A stretch of DNA of 64,000 nt from Hyphomicrobiales bacterium (lineage in GTDB: Bacteria; Pseudomonadota; Alphaproteobacteria; Rhizobiales; Aestuariivirgaceae). Positions within the stretch are counted from its first letter, which is position 1. The number at the start of each line of letters is the position of its first letter. Where the stretch lies: assembly GCA_016185245.1 (NCBI GenBank), contig JACPNZ010000039.1, forward strand, positions 234,925 to 298,924. The letters run 5' to 3'. Shown one piece after another: positions 9,705 through 18,930 of this stretch. Under the pieces are notes generated by a model. The model had not been told where the DNA came from. It was given only the letters and a program-made list of their open reading frames with translations, and ran no database searches. Both the position numbers and the translations under genes were made by a program.

Positions 9705-10210
9705 TTCACCCGCCTGAGGACCGTATGGCCCCGCTCTTCAAGAATATCCCTGAGGGCGCTGCGCGCCCGCGAAAGTCGTGACATGACCGTGCCGATCGGC
9801 ACCCCGGTGATTTCGGCGACATCCCGGTAACTCATCTCCTCGATGCCGACCAGGACGATGACCTCGCGGTGCTGGTGGGGCAACCGGTTGAGGGCTTCGG
9901 CCACCTGGGCGGCCGACAAACGATCCTCCTGGGCGGGGGCTACGCTGCCTTCGCCGCCGACCAGTTCGTCGACGGTCTTGACCACGGCCGAACGGCCGCT
10001 GCGGCGCAGGCTGCTGATGAACACGTTGCGCAGGATAGCAAACAGCCAGGCCCGGAGCGGCCGGTCCGGGTCATAGAGATGACTCTTGACCAGGGCCCGC
10101 TCGATGCAGTCCTGGACCACATCGTCGGCCAGCGCTGCATCGCCTATCAACGCCCAGGCAAAGCGTCGCAGGTGGGGTAGCTCGCCTGCAAGTTGCTGTT
10201 TGAAGTCCAT
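9701..10210 (-). CDS. ECF RNA polymerase sigma factor
   Basis: A 169-residue group IV sigma with regions sigma2 (residues ~10-75, containing DDVVQDCIERAL) and sigma4 (~110-160, containing NRLPHQHREVIVLVGIEEMSY and the helix-turn-helix AEITGVPIGTVMSRLSRAR). It is co-transcribed with its membrane anti-sigma. A candidate autoregulatory promoter lies directly upstream. The stimulus is unknown; periplasmic or oxidative stress is usual for such pairs. Confidence 0.93.
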   Translation of the reverse strand: MDFKQQLAGELPHLRRFAWALIGDAALADDVVQDCIERALVKSHLYDPDRPLRAWLFAILRNVFISSLRRSGRSAVVKTVDELVGGEGSVAPAQEDRLSAAQVAEALNRLPHQHREVIVLVGIEEMSYRDVAEITGVPIGTVMSRLSRARSALRDILEERGHTVLRRVK

Positions 10211-10229
10211 CTCAGCCCTTTTCCCACAC

Positions 10230-10257
10230 TTACGGGTACTTGGCGGCGTTTATTCCC
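10230..10257 (-). promoter_or_regulatory. Candidate ECF-type promoter of the sigma/anti-sigma operon
   Basis: On the minus strand GGAATA (10251-10256) and CGTAA (10230-10234) are separated by 16 bp, ending 20 bp before the sigma-factor ATG. The GGAAT plus CGT layout is typical of ECF promoters and would make the operon autoregulated. No other copy was sought genome-wide. Confidence 0.4.
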
Positions 10258-10263
10258 TTAGGG

Positions 10264-11625
10264 CTATTCCTGCCATCTATCCCGGAGGGTCACCAGTTCC
10301 TCCGCCGCCGTAGGGTGAACCGCCATGGTGGCATCGAAATCGGCCTTCCGGGCGCCGGCCTTGAGGGCAATGCCGAGGAGCTGGGCCATTTCGCCAGCAT
10401 CGGGTCCGCAAACATGGCAGCCCAGAACCCGGTCCGAGGCGGCATCGACTACCAGCTTCATCAGCATCCGCTCGTCGCGGCCCGAAACCGTGTGCTTCAA
10501 AGGCTTGAAGCTCGATTTGTAGATGTCGATTGCGGCGCCCGTCGCCCGCGCCTTGCTCTCGGTCAGGCCGACCGTGCCGATCTCCGGCTGGGAGAACACT
10601 GCAGTTGGAACCATCGTGTGGTCGACAGCAGTCGGCTTGCCGCCAAAGACCGTGTCGGCGAAGGCGTGGCCGTCGCGCACTGCCGCCGGCGTTAGGTTCA
10701 CCCGGTTGGTGACGTCGCCAATGGCGTAGATATTGGCAGCGGTCGACTGCGAATAGGGACCGACCTTGACGGCATAGTGGGGCGTGAGTTCGACCCCTGC
10801 CCGCTCGAGCCCCAGCCCCATGACATTGGGGATGCGTCCGGTTGCGAACATAATCTGACCGGCGCCGAAGCCCGTACCGTCCTCGAGGGTGACGCGCACG
10901 CCATCGCCCGAACGCTCGATCTTGGCCACATCGGCGTGGGTGCGGATTTCGATACCCTTTTTCTTCATCTCGCCGGCGAGGTGATGGCGGAGGTCGTCGT
11001 CGAAGCCGCGCAGGATCTGTTCGCCGCGATGAACGAGCACCGTCTCGACGCCCAGCCCCGACAGGATGCCGGCGAATTCCACCGCGATATAGCCGCCGCC
11101 GACGATCACCATGCGCGATGGCAGCCGCTCCAGATGAAACATCTCGTTCGAGGTGATGGCAAGCTCATGGCCCGGCAGATGGCGCGGCACGAAGGGCGCG
11201 GCCCCGGTGGCGATCAGAATATGGCGCGCCGTAACCCTGCGGCCCGAACCCAGCCTCACGGTGGTCGCATTCTCGAGTTCGGCCCGTTCCATCACCAGCT
11301 CGGCGCCGGCACTTTCGAGATTGCGGATATAGGCCTTGTTGAGCCGGTCGACCTCCTTGTCCTTGCCGGCAAGCAGGGTCTGCCAGTCGAAGGAGACTTT
11401 CTCCGAGGTCCAGCCGAAGCCCACCGCGTCCTCGAAGCTCTCGGCGAACTTCGAGGCATAGACGAAGAGTTTCTTGGGGACGCAGCCGCGAATGACGCAA
11501 GTGCCGCCGACCCGGTCCTCCTCGGCCACCAGCACCTTGGCGCCGTGCTTGGCCGCAATCCGCCCGGCCCTGACGCCGCCCGAGCCCGCGCCGATCACGA
11601 AGAGATCGCAGTCGAAACCCGCCAT
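10264..11625 (-). CDS. gor: Glutathione-disulfide reductase
   Basis: FAD-dependent reductase that regenerates glutathione with NADPH. The 453-residue protein has the N-terminal FAD motif GAGSGG, the redox disulfide GGTCVIRGCVPKKL, a second nucleotide-binding motif GGGYIAVEFAGI, and the C-terminal active-site histidine region HPTAAEE. The redox motif and length favour glutathione reductase over lipoamide or mercuric reductases. The gene lies 6 bp downstream of rpiA, suggesting an NADPH/pentose-phosphate operon (gabD-rpiA-gor). Confidence 0.93.
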   Translation of the reverse strand: MAGFDCDLFVIGAGSGGVRAGRIAAKHGAKVLVAEEDRVGGTCVIRGCVPKKLFVYASKFAESFEDAVGFGWTSEKVSFDWQTLLAGKDKEVDRLNKAYIRNLESAGAELVMERAELENATTVRLGSGRRVTARHILIATGAAPFVPRHLPGHELAITSNEMFHLERLPSRMVIVGGGYIAVEFAGILSGLGVETVLVHRGEQILRGFDDDLRHHLAGEMKKKGIEIRTHADVAKIERSGDGVRVTLEDGTGFGAGQIMFATGRIPNVMGLGLERAGVELTPHYAVKVGPYSQSTAANIYAIGDVTNRVNLTPAAVRDGHAFADTVFGGKPTAVDHTMVPTAVFSQPEIGTVGLTESKARATGAAIDIYKSSFKPLKHTVSGRDERMLMKLVVDAASDRVLGCHVCGPDAGEMAQLLGIALKAGARKADFDATMAVHPTAAEELVTLRDRWQE

Positions 11626-11631
11626 TGCCGC

Positions 11632-12327
11632 TCAGGACTTGCGGAAGGTCTTGACGCCTGCGTCGGTGCCCATCAGGACGATGCCGCAGATGCCGATGAA
11701 CAGACCGTGGTCGACGACGCCGGGGATCACCGACAAGAGGTCCGAAAGCCGCGCCGGGTCCGCTATGCGGCCGATGGAAACATCGACGATGGCATGGCCT
11801 CCGTCGGTGCGGAACGGTTGGCCGGCCTTCGTCCGCAGGACCAGCTTGCCCGTAAGTCCGCAGATCTTGAGAGCCCGCTCGATCTTCCAGGCGGTCGCCT
11901 TGACGCCGAAGGGCACGACCTCGACCGGCAGCGGAAACCTACCCAGCGTATCAACCTTCTTCGAGTCATCGGCGATGACGATCATGTAGCGCGACGAGGA
12001 GGCGACGATCTTTTCAGCCAAGAGAGCCCCGCCGCCGCCCTTGATCAGATTGAACTTATCGTCGAACTCGTCGGCGCCGTCGACGGCCAGATCGAGGAAC
12101 GGGTGCTGGTCGAGCGTGGTGAGCGGAATGCCCGCCCGTTCGGCCTGATGGCGGGTCGTTTCCGACGTCGGAACGCAGGCGACATCAAGGCCCGCCCTCA
12201 CCCTGGCACCGACGAGATCGATGAAATGGGCCGCAGTCGAGCCGGTTCCGAGGCCAAGCTTCATGCCGGGCTTCACATAGGTAAGCGCCGCCTCGGCGGC
12301 GGCGTGTTTCTTTTGATCGGCGGTCAC
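11632..12327 (-). CDS. rpiA: Ribose-5-phosphate isomerase A
   Basis: Interconverts ribose 5-phosphate and ribulose 5-phosphate in the pentose phosphate pathway. The 231-residue protein shows the family signatures GLGTGSTA near the N-terminus, DGADEFD with the catalytic acid region, and IKGGGGALLAEKIVA. Its ATG overlaps the gabD stop (12324-12327), so the two are translationally coupled; gor follows. Confidence 0.96.
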   Translation of the reverse strand: MTADQKKHAAAEAALTYVKPGMKLGLGTGSTAAHFIDLVGARVRAGLDVACVPTSETTRHQAERAGIPLTTLDQHPFLDLAVDGADEFDDKFNLIKGGGGALLAEKIVASSSRYMIVIADDSKKVDTLGRFPLPVEVVPFGVKATAWKIERALKICGLTGKLVLRTKAGQPFRTDGGHAIVDVSIGRIADPARLSDLLSVIPGVVDHGLFIGICGIVLMGTDAGVKTFRKS

Positions 12328-13799
12328 TTGGCAAGCCCGCCCATCAGCATGTACTTCATCTCCAGATATTCCTCGACGCCGTGATGCGAGCCCTCGCGGC
12401 CCAGGCCTGATTCCTTGACGCCGCCGAAGGGTGCTTCGGCGGTCGAGATGATGCCTTCGTTGATGCCGACCATGCCATATTCGAGGGCCTCGCCCACCCG
12501 CCAGATGCGGCCGATGTCGCGGGCGTAGAAATAGCAGGCCAGACCGAATTCGGTATTGTTGGCCATAGCGATCGCGTCTTCCTCGGTCGTGAAGCGGAAT
12601 AGCGGCGCCACCGGACCGAAGGTTTCCTCGCGCGCTACCGCCATCTCCGGTGTGACGTCGCGGATCAGGGTGGGCTCGAAGAAATTGCCGCCGAGCGACT
12701 TGCCGCCCATCATCACCTTGGCGCCCTTCTTCACCGCATCGTCGATGTGCTCCTGTACCTTGGCGACGGCGGCCCGGTTGATCAGCGGTCCGGTGGTGAC
12801 ACCCGTTTCGCTGCCGTCGCCCACCTTGAGCTTCTTCACTGCCTCGGCGAGTTTTTCGGCAAAGGCGTCATAGACGCCCTCCTGCACCAGCAGCCTATTG
12901 GCGCAAACGCAGGTCTGGCCGGCGTTGCGGTATTTAGACGCCATGGCGCCCTGCACCGCGGCATCGAGATCGGCATCATCGAAGACGATGAACGGGGCGT
13001 TGCCGCCGAGCTCCAGTCCCACCTTCTTGATGGTAGGGGCGCACTGGGCCATGAGCAGCCGGCCGATCTCGGTCGAACCGGTGAACGTGAGCGCTCGCAC
13101 CAGGGGGTTGGCAGTCATCTCGCCGCCGATGTCGCGGGCCGAGCCGGTGATCACCGAAAAGACGCCGGCGGGGATACCGGCGCGCTCGGCCAATTCGGCA
13201 AGCGCCAGTGCCGACAGCGGCGTCTCGCTGGCCGGTTTGCAGACGAAGGTGCAGCCGGCGGCAAGGGCGGGTCCGGCCTTGCGGGTGATCATGGCATTGG
13301 GGAAATTCCACGGCGTGATGGCGGCAACCACACCGACCGGCTGCTTGATCACCACCATGCGGGCCTGGGGCCAGGGCGACGGGATCGTCTCGCCATAGAT
13401 GCGTTTGGCCTCCTCGGCGAAGAACTCGATGAACGAGGCGCCATAGGCCACTTCGCCGCGCGATTCGGCGAGCGGCTTGCCCTGCTCTGCGGTCATGATC
13501 TGGGCCAGATCCTCCTGGTTTTCCATCATCAGATTGAACCACTTCCGCAGGATCGCGGCGCGCTCCTTGGCGGTCTTCCTGGCCCACGGCATCTGGGCCC
13601 GCTCGGCGGCGGCGATCGCCGCCCTGGTTTCGGCCACGCCGAGCCTGGGTACGGCGATGATCAAGCTGTCGTCGACCGGGTTGGTGACGTCGATGGTGGC
13701 CGCACCGCCGAGCCATTTTCCGTCGATGAAACATTTGTCCTTGAGCAGCGACTTGTCCTTCAGTATGTCGCGCAATGCTTGGCTCTTGCGGATGTCCAT
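12324..13799 (-). CDS. gabD: NAD(P)-dependent succinate-semialdehyde dehydrogenase
   Basis: A 491-residue aldehyde dehydrogenase of the succinate-semialdehyde type. The general-base motif LELGGNAPF and the nucleophile motif GQTCVCANR are present, as is the substrate-pocket stretch FGGVKESGLGREGS. It converts succinate semialdehyde (from GABA or related compounds) to succinate. The leading residues MDIRKSQALRDILKDKSL fit the GabD family. Other short-chain semialdehydes are possible. First gene of the coupled gabD-rpiA-gor set. Confidence 0.88.
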   Translation of the reverse strand: MDIRKSQALRDILKDKSLLKDKCFIDGKWLGGAATIDVTNPVDDSLIIAVPRLGVAETRAAIAAAERAQMPWARKTAKERAAILRKWFNLMMENQEDLAQIMTAEQGKPLAESRGEVAYGASFIEFFAEEAKRIYGETIPSPWPQARMVVIKQPVGVVAAITPWNFPNAMITRKAGPALAAGCTFVCKPASETPLSALALAELAERAGIPAGVFSVITGSARDIGGEMTANPLVRALTFTGSTEIGRLLMAQCAPTIKKVGLELGGNAPFIVFDDADLDAAVQGAMASKYRNAGQTCVCANRLLVQEGVYDAFAEKLAEAVKKLKVGDGSETGVTTGPLINRAAVAKVQEHIDDAVKKGAKVMMGGKSLGGNFFEPTLIRDVTPEMAVAREETFGPVAPLFRFTTEEDAIAMANNTEFGLACYFYARDIGRIWRVGEALEYGMVGINEGIISTAEAPFGGVKESGLGREGSHHGVEEYLEMKYMLMGGLAK

Positions 13800-13878
13800 G
13801 ATCGTCTCCCGTCTTTTGGTGGCGGGCTTCTAGCACGGGTCCGGCGGCGGAACAAACCGCAGGCCTAGTGAGGACTGA

Positions 13879-14550
13879 ATGCCGGATTTCGCGGTGATTT
13901 TCGATCTCGACGGGACGCTGGTCGATACCGCGCCCGATCTGATGCTGGCCACCAACCACATCTTGCAAGGCCTCGGCCGCCGGCCCGTCGGCATCGACGA
14001 GGTGCGAGTTTTCGTCGGCCACGGAGCCCGCGCCCTGATTACCCGGGGACTGGCGGCAACCGGCGGCCTGCCCGAGGGCTTCGACGTCGAGCCGCACTAT
14101 CGCGCCTTCGTCGACTACTATGCCGGCAACATCTGTGGCGGCAGTCTGATCTATCCGGGCCTGGTGCCGCTGCTCGACCGGCTCACCGAAGCTGATTTCG
14201 GGCTCGGCGTGTGCACCAACAAGCTCGAAGGCCTCTCGGTGCAACTGCTCGAGGCCCTGGGGCTTCGCCACTATTTCGGATCGGTGGTGGGGCCCGACAC
14301 GCTCGGCATCGCCAAGCCCGATCCGCGGCCCTTCCATGAATCGGTCGCCCGCCTCGGCCTTGCCAGCCCGCGGGTCCTCATGGTGGGCGACAGCGAAACC
14401 GATATCCTGACGGCGCGGGCGGCTGGCGTGCCGGTAATCGCCGTTCCCTTCGGCTACACGCCGCGGCCCGTCGCCGACTATGGGCCCGATCGCGTCATCT
14501 CCCATTTCGACGAAGCCTGGCCGGCGATCGCCGACCTCCTCGATTGTTGA
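13879..14550 (+). CDS. gph: Phosphoglycolate phosphatase (HAD superfamily)
   Basis: A 223-residue HAD hydrolase with motif I VIFDLDGTLVDTAPDL, motif II CTNK, and motifs III/IV in KPDPRPF and VGDSETDILTARAAGVP. Length and the N-terminal signature match Gph, which removes 2-phosphoglycolate formed during DNA repair or oxygenase side reactions. Other small phosphate esters are possible. Divergent from gabD across 79 bp and upstream of tRNA-Val. Confidence 0.88.
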   Translation: MPDFAVIFDLDGTLVDTAPDLMLATNHILQGLGRRPVGIDEVRVFVGHGARALITRGLAATGGLPEGFDVEPHYRAFVDYYAGNICGGSLIYPGLVPLLDRLTEADFGLGVCTNKLEGLSVQLLEALGLRHYFGSVVGPDTLGIAKPDPRPFHESVARLGLASPRVLMVGDSETDILTARAAGVPVIAVPFGYTPRPVADYGPDRVISHFDEAWPAIADLLDC

Positions 14551-14593
14551 CTTTGCCTCCCGCCGCCGCCTATACGGCTCCCACCCCTCAAGC

Positions 14594-14669
14594 GGGCGAT
14601 TAGCTCAGTTGGTAGAGCACTGTGTTCACATCGCAGGGGTCACTGGTTCGAGTCCAGTATCGCCCACCA
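14594..14669 (+). tRNA. tRNA-Val (anticodon CAC)
   Basis: A complete 76-nt cloverleaf. The acceptor stem pairs GGGCGAT with ATCGCCC, the D stem GCTC with GAGC, the anticodon stem CTGTG with CGCAG (one G-U pair), and the T stem ACTGG with CCAGT. The seven-base anticodon loop is TTCACAT, giving CAC, which reads GTG valine codons. The 3-prime CCA is encoded. An IS relic begins 10 bp downstream. Confidence 0.97.
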
Positions 14670-14679
14670 CCCAGTCTCA

Positions 14680-15533
14680 GAGCCCGTTTCGAAAAAGGGT
14701 TGAATGGTTGAGGCTGGGGTGATTCCAAGGGGTTGTTGAACCATCTTGGATGGAGCCATGTGGACCCCGACCACCCAGCGGCAATATGGTCGCGGTGAGC
14801 TGCGTTACGACAGTGATTTGCCGAATGAGGAATGGCAGCTGATTTCAGCATGGACGCCGCGGTAGAACCGGGATGGCCGCCCTCTGGCGTGGAGCCGGCG
14901 CGAAATCGTGAATGCGATCTTCTACACACTGCGCGCCGGTTGCCCGTGGCGGTTCTTGCCGGAGGATTTTCCGCCATGGCGGATGGTCTAACGCTGGTTT
15001 GCGGCGTTTTACGATAATGACCGATTTGGGCGTATCAATCATGGGCTGGTGATGGCCGCCCGGGAGAGAGTTGGCCGGCAAGCCTCGCCATCGGCGACAA
15101 TCATCGACAGTCAAAGCGTCAAAACCACGGAAAGTGGCGACCCCAGAGGCGATATGGCCGTGGGCTCATTCTCAGGCCCCATTGCACCAGTATTCAGGAT
15201 CACGATGGAGCCGGGCTGGTTCTCGAAAGTTCGCGACGATCATTCCCGTTCATCAAACGGGTCTTAGCCGGTGCCGGTTATGCGGAGAAAAAGTTGCCAA
15301 AGCCACCTGCATCGCCGTCGAAATCGTCAAGGCCGAGCCGGACCAGATTGGGTTCACGATTCAGCCGAGGCGTTGGGTGGTCGAGCGTTTCTCCGCCTGG
15401 ATCAATCGCAACCGGCGTCTGGCAAAGGACTTCGAGGCTACCATCGCCTCGGCCCACGCCTTCCTCTATGCCGCCTCCGTCATGATCCTCATCCGCCGCT
15501 TGGCGCGATCGACATGACTTTCGAAACGGACTC
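14680..15533 (+). mobile_element. Degenerate IS5-family insertion sequence (IS427-like), 854 bp
   Basis: Terminal inverted repeats are visible: the left end 14680-14694 reads GAGCCCGTTTCGAAA, and the right end 15519-15533, reverse-complemented, reads GAGTCCGTTTCGAAA (14 of 15 identical). Flanks TCA and TAA are consistent with a diverged TNA target duplication. The element lies 10 bp after tRNA-Val. The 854-bp length is normal for this group, but the transposase inside is broken, so the copy cannot move by itself. Confidence 0.85.
14758..15517 (+). pseudogene. Broken IS5-family transposase
   Basis: Reading starts at ATG 14758 as MWTPTTQRQYGRGELRYDSD, stops at TAG after 35 codons, and resumes in other frames with recognisable IS5 transposase blocks: AIFYTLRAGCPWRFLPEDFP, then IIDSQSVKTTESG (first DDE aspartate), then VVERFSAWINRNRRLAKDFE (last DDE glutamate) ending LIRRLARST at 15517. 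At least one stop, two frameshifts and an internal deletion, which removed the middle aspartate region, separate these blocks. Confidence 0.85.
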
Positions 15534-15648
15534 TAAGGCGTTCCGAATTCCCTTCCACTTCGCGAAACACGATGGGTAAGCACTGCAGCGGGCGGCCGAA
15601 GAAAACTCGAACCGTTTTGCTCCTTCGGACGTGCAAGGGCGCCAAACG

Positions 15649-17385
15649 TCATGGTGTGCGCTTGAGCAGCTTCCTGAGCTCCGGCCAGGCGCGGGTGTTG
15701 ATGACATCCTTGGCCTCGAGCCAGCCGCGGCGCGCCTGATCGATGCCGTAGCGCATCATCTCCAGCCCTTCGGCGGAATGGGCATCGGTGCCGATGGCGA
15801 TCTTGACGCCGGCCTCCTTGGCCATGCGGGCGTGCACGTCGTTCATGTCGAGGCGGTCGGGATGGGCGTTGATCTCGATGGCGCAGCCGCGCTGGCGGGC
15901 CGCCGCGACGATTCGTTCCATGTCGATGTCATAGGGCGGGCGGCGGTTGATGATCCGCCCGGTCGGGTGGGCGAGAATGGAGAAATGGCGATTGTCCATG
16001 GCGCGGATGATCCGCTCGGTCTGTTTCTCACGTGGCAGCTCGAAATTGTAGTGGACGGCGCCATAGACGAAATCGAGCCGCTTCAGCGTGTCGTCGGTGA
16101 TATCGAGCTTGCCGTCGCTCAGGATATCGACCTCGCAGGACTTGAGGATGCGGAAGCGGCCGAAACGCTCCTGCAGCTTGTCGATCTCGTCGATCTGGGC
16201 GTTGAGGCGCTTCTCGTCGAGGCCGTGGGCGACGCTGACCCGCTTCGAGTGGTCGGTGATGGCCAGGTAATCATAGCCTTTTCGCCTGGCGACTTCGGCC
16301 ATTTCGGCGATGGTGAGCGTTCCATCCGAAGCCGAAGTATGGGCGTGAAGATCGCCGCGGATGTCGGCCACGGTGACCAGCTTCGGCAGGCGGCCGGATT
16401 TGGCGGCCTCGATCTCACCGCCGTTCTCGCGCAGTTCCGGCTCGATATAGTCCATGCCGAACAGCCGGTAGATGTCTTCCTCGCGGCGCCCGGCGATCTG
16501 CTTGGCGCCGAGGAACGCGCCGTATTCGTTGACCTTCAGCCCATCTTTGACGGCCATGGCGCGGATGGCGATGTTGTGGTCCTTGGAGCCGGTGAAATAA
16601 TGCAGGGCGGCGCCATGGCTGGCCGGCGGCACCACGCGCAGATCGGCCTGCAGGCCGCCGCGCAGGATAACGGTCGAGCGGGTCGGCCCGCTGGCGGCGA
16701 CGCGCTCGACCTCGAGATAGGACGTGAAGCTCCGCGTCACCTCGGCGGCGTGCTTTGCCGCGCAGGTCACCAGGATATCGATGTCGCCGACCGTCTCCTT
16801 GCGGCGGCGGTAGCTGCCGGCGATGATGGCGCGCTCGACCCCCGGCAGGCTGGCCAAATGGGCGCACAGCGGCTCGGCCTGGCTTTCCGCGTCGTGGAGC
16901 TTGAAACGCCTGGCCGTGCTGCTGCGGGCTTCGATTTCCTGCAGCATTTTCGCCACCGTCCTGGCGCCAAATCCCGCCAGTCCCTGCAATGATCCCGCCT
17001 TGATCCTGGCGGCGAGGTCGGCGATGCTCTTGACGCCGAGCTTGTCGTGCAGGATCTTGGCGCGCTTCGGGCCGATGCCGGGCAGAGCGACAATCTCGGA
17101 AAGTCCGGCCGGCGTGCGGCGGGTGACTTCGTCGAGCAGCTTGAGGCGTCCCGAGGCGGCGATTTCCGCAATCTTGCCGGCCAGGTCGTCGCCGATCGCC
17201 GGCAGGGCGGCCAGGTCTTCGCCGGCCGCCGCCATATCGGCCGCCTGGCGCGGCAGATTGGCGATCTCGCGGGCGGCGTTGCGGTAGGCGCGCACCCGGA
17301 ACCGGTTGGCGCCTTCGATTTCAAGGAGATCGGCGAGCTGGTCGAACATGGCCGCGATCTCGGTGTTGTGAATGAGCTTCGCCAT
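15649..17385 (-). CDS. polX: DNA polymerase/3'-5' exonuclease PolX
   Basis: A bacterial family-X polymerase of about 578 residues: an N-terminal helix-hairpin-helix domain (residues ~1-130, with GPKRAKIL and GLAGFGARTV), a nucleotidyltransferase palm with the acidic pair in ETVGDIDIL, and a C-terminal PHP phosphoesterase domain with DLHAHTSASDG and ITDHS. It acts in base-excision repair gap filling. ATG 17385 is preferred because GGAG sits 7 bp upstream; a GTG at 17406 overlapping the pncB stop is the alternative. The N-terminal module is related to the separate protein at 42555-43460. Confidence 0.93.
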   Translation of the reverse strand: MAKLIHNTEIAAMFDQLADLLEIEGANRFRVRAYRNAAREIANLPRQAADMAAAGEDLAALPAIGDDLAGKIAEIAASGRLKLLDEVTRRTPAGLSEIVALPGIGPKRAKILHDKLGVKSIADLAARIKAGSLQGLAGFGARTVAKMLQEIEARSSTARRFKLHDAESQAEPLCAHLASLPGVERAIIAGSYRRRKETVGDIDILVTCAAKHAAEVTRSFTSYLEVERVAASGPTRSTVILRGGLQADLRVVPPASHGAALHYFTGSKDHNIAIRAMAVKDGLKVNEYGAFLGAKQIAGRREEDIYRLFGMDYIEPELRENGGEIEAAKSGRLPKLVTVADIRGDLHAHTSASDGTLTIAEMAEVARRKGYDYLAITDHSKRVSVAHGLDEKRLNAQIDEIDKLQERFGRFRILKSCEVDILSDGKLDITDDTLKRLDFVYGAVHYNFELPREKQTERIIRAMDNRHFSILAHPTGRIINRRPPYDIDMERIVAAARQRGCAIEINAHPDRLDMNDVHARMAKEAGVKIAIGTDAHSAEGLEMMRYGIDQARRGWLEAKDVINTRAWPELRKLLKRTP

Positions 17386-17402
17386 GGCGCAACTCCGCTG
17401 TG

Positions 17403-18797
17403 TCACCCGGCTTCCGTTTGTTGCTTGCGGGCGATCTCGCGCCGGACTCGGAGACCGTAGGAGGAAAGTGCCGCGCTGATCGCCACCGGGTAGGACGGGT
17501 CGGCGGGTGCCAAGGAAAGAATGGACTCAGGTAGCCGCGCCATTCCGTCTCTCGCCCGTTCGCGCATTGCCGATAGCGGCTCGGCGGGATGGGCCAGCTT
17601 TCGGCCGTTCCGCATCACGCAGGCGAGAAGCGGCACACCCGGGCGCTGCTCGGTGAAACGCGCGATCTCATCGCCCGCCAGCCGCCCGCCTTCCTCGCGC
17701 CGGAACACCTGCTTGCGGCCGGGCAGAATCGCCTTCCCCGTAGAGAGTTTCAGCCGTCCCTTGCCGCCATATTCGGTGAGCTTGTAGGCAATGTCGAGAC
17801 CGGGCATGTCGGCGGAAACGCCCATGCTGGTACCGATGCCGAAACTGTCGATCGGCGCGCCGCCGCCCACCAGCCGTTCGATGGCCGCCTCGTCGAGGCC
17901 GCCGCTCGCCATGATTTGAACGCGCTGTAGACCGGCCGCATCGAGGAGGCTTCGCACTTCGCGGGCGAGGATGCCGAGATCTCCGGAATCCAAGCGGACG
18001 GCGGAAATGCGGAATTCGTCCACATGCCGCTTGGCAAGGTCGATGACCGTCCTGGCCGCCGCAAGCGTGTCATAGGTGTCGATGAGCAGCACCGTATCCG
18101 GATAGATGCGGGCGAAGGCCCGGAAGGCCGCCGCTTCGCTTTCATGGGCCTGAATATAGCTGTGGCCCATCGTGCCGGCGACCGGAATGCCGTAGCTGTG
18201 GCCGGCGGCAAGATTGGAGGTGGCGGCGATACCGGCAATGTGGAAGGCCCGCGCCGCCTTGATGCCGGCATCGGTGCCATGCATGCGCCGGGCGCCGAAA
18301 TCGACGACGCGCCGTCCTTGTGCAGCACTCACCATGCGCGCCGCCTTGGAGGCGAGCAGGGTCTGCAGATGAATCTGGTTCATCACGATCGTCTCGAAGA
18401 GCTGGGCCTGCGGCAGCGGCGCCACGATTTCGACGATCGGCTCATTGGCAAAAACCAGTGTTCCCTCCGCCACGGCGTAGACAGTGCCGGTGAAACGAAA
18501 GCCGCGCAGCCAGTCGAGAAAATCCGGCGCGAACAGGCTGAGCGAGGCCAGATAGGAAATGTCGTCCGGCGAAAAGCGCGCGGCCGCGAGAAAATCGAGA
18601 AGCGTGTCGAGGCCACAGGCGATGAGATAATTGCGCGCACCCGGCAGGCGGCGCACGAACAGGCTGAAGACGGCTTCGCCGGTCAGGCCCTCGCTCAGGT
18701 AAGCTTGCATCATGGTCAGTTCATAGAGATCGGCAAACAAGGCACTTGGCGCGGCGGCGCCATCGCGGCCCGTAATGCGTCCGGCAAAAACCTCCAC
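17403..18797 (-). CDS. pncB: Nicotinate phosphoribosyltransferase
   Basis: Makes nicotinate mononucleotide from nicotinate and PRPP in NAD salvage. About 464 residues with the family features DLYELTMMQAYL near the N-terminus, DFGARRMHG and the phosphate-binding region GGLDEAAIERL, plus the C-terminal SYGLRVRREIARKQ. There is no upstream ATG in frame. GTG 18797 is favoured by GGAAGG 10 bp upstream; a TTG at 18818 is possible. A perfect FNR-like box lies 65 bp upstream with TATGTA 22 bp past it, the class II layout. The mycobacterial homologue PncB2 belongs to the DosR regulon. Confidence 0.88.
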   Translation of the reverse strand: MEVFAGRITGRDGAAAPSALFADLYELTMMQAYLSEGLTGEAVFSLFVRRLPGARNYLIACGLDTLLDFLAAARFSPDDISYLASLSLFAPDFLDWLRGFRFTGTVYAVAEGTLVFANEPIVEIVAPLPQAQLFETIVMNQIHLQTLLASKAARMVSAAQGRRVVDFGARRMHGTDAGIKAARAFHIAGIAATSNLAAGHSYGIPVAGTMGHSYIQAHESEAAAFRAFARIYPDTVLLIDTYDTLAAARTVIDLAKRHVDEFRISAVRLDSGDLGILAREVRSLLDAAGLQRVQIMASGGLDEAAIERLVGGGAPIDSFGIGTSMGVSADMPGLDIAYKLTEYGGKGRLKLSTGKAILPGRKQVFRREEGGRLAGDEIARFTEQRPGVPLLACVMRNGRKLAHPAEPLSAMRERARDGMARLPESILSLAPADPSYPVAISAALSSYGLRVRREIARKQQTEAG

Positions 18798-18861
18798 TGC
18801 TGCGTGCCCTTCCGGCAAAATTGAGTGCGCTCATACATAGCCGAAGCCGGCCCGGCAGCGG

Positions 18862-18875
18862 TTGATGAAGATCAA
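18862..18875. promoter_or_regulatory. FNR/FixK-like box between pncB and a PAS-like gene
   Basis: TTGATGAAGATCAA matches TTGAT-N4-ATCAA at 10 of 10 fixed positions. On the pncB side TATGTA starts exactly 22 bp beyond the box, as in class II (-41.5) activation; on the other side GCTAAT follows after 19 bp. The site could serve both divergent genes. Confidence 0.7.
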
Positions 18876-18930
18876 TGCCCGGATGCCACGCCGTGCTAAT
18901 GAAAAAAAGGGCAAGTCATGGAGGAGTGGT

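Noticed and set aside
12049..12062. TTGATCAGATTGAA resembling an FNR half-palindrome
   Set aside because: Within rpiA coding sequence and only 7/10.
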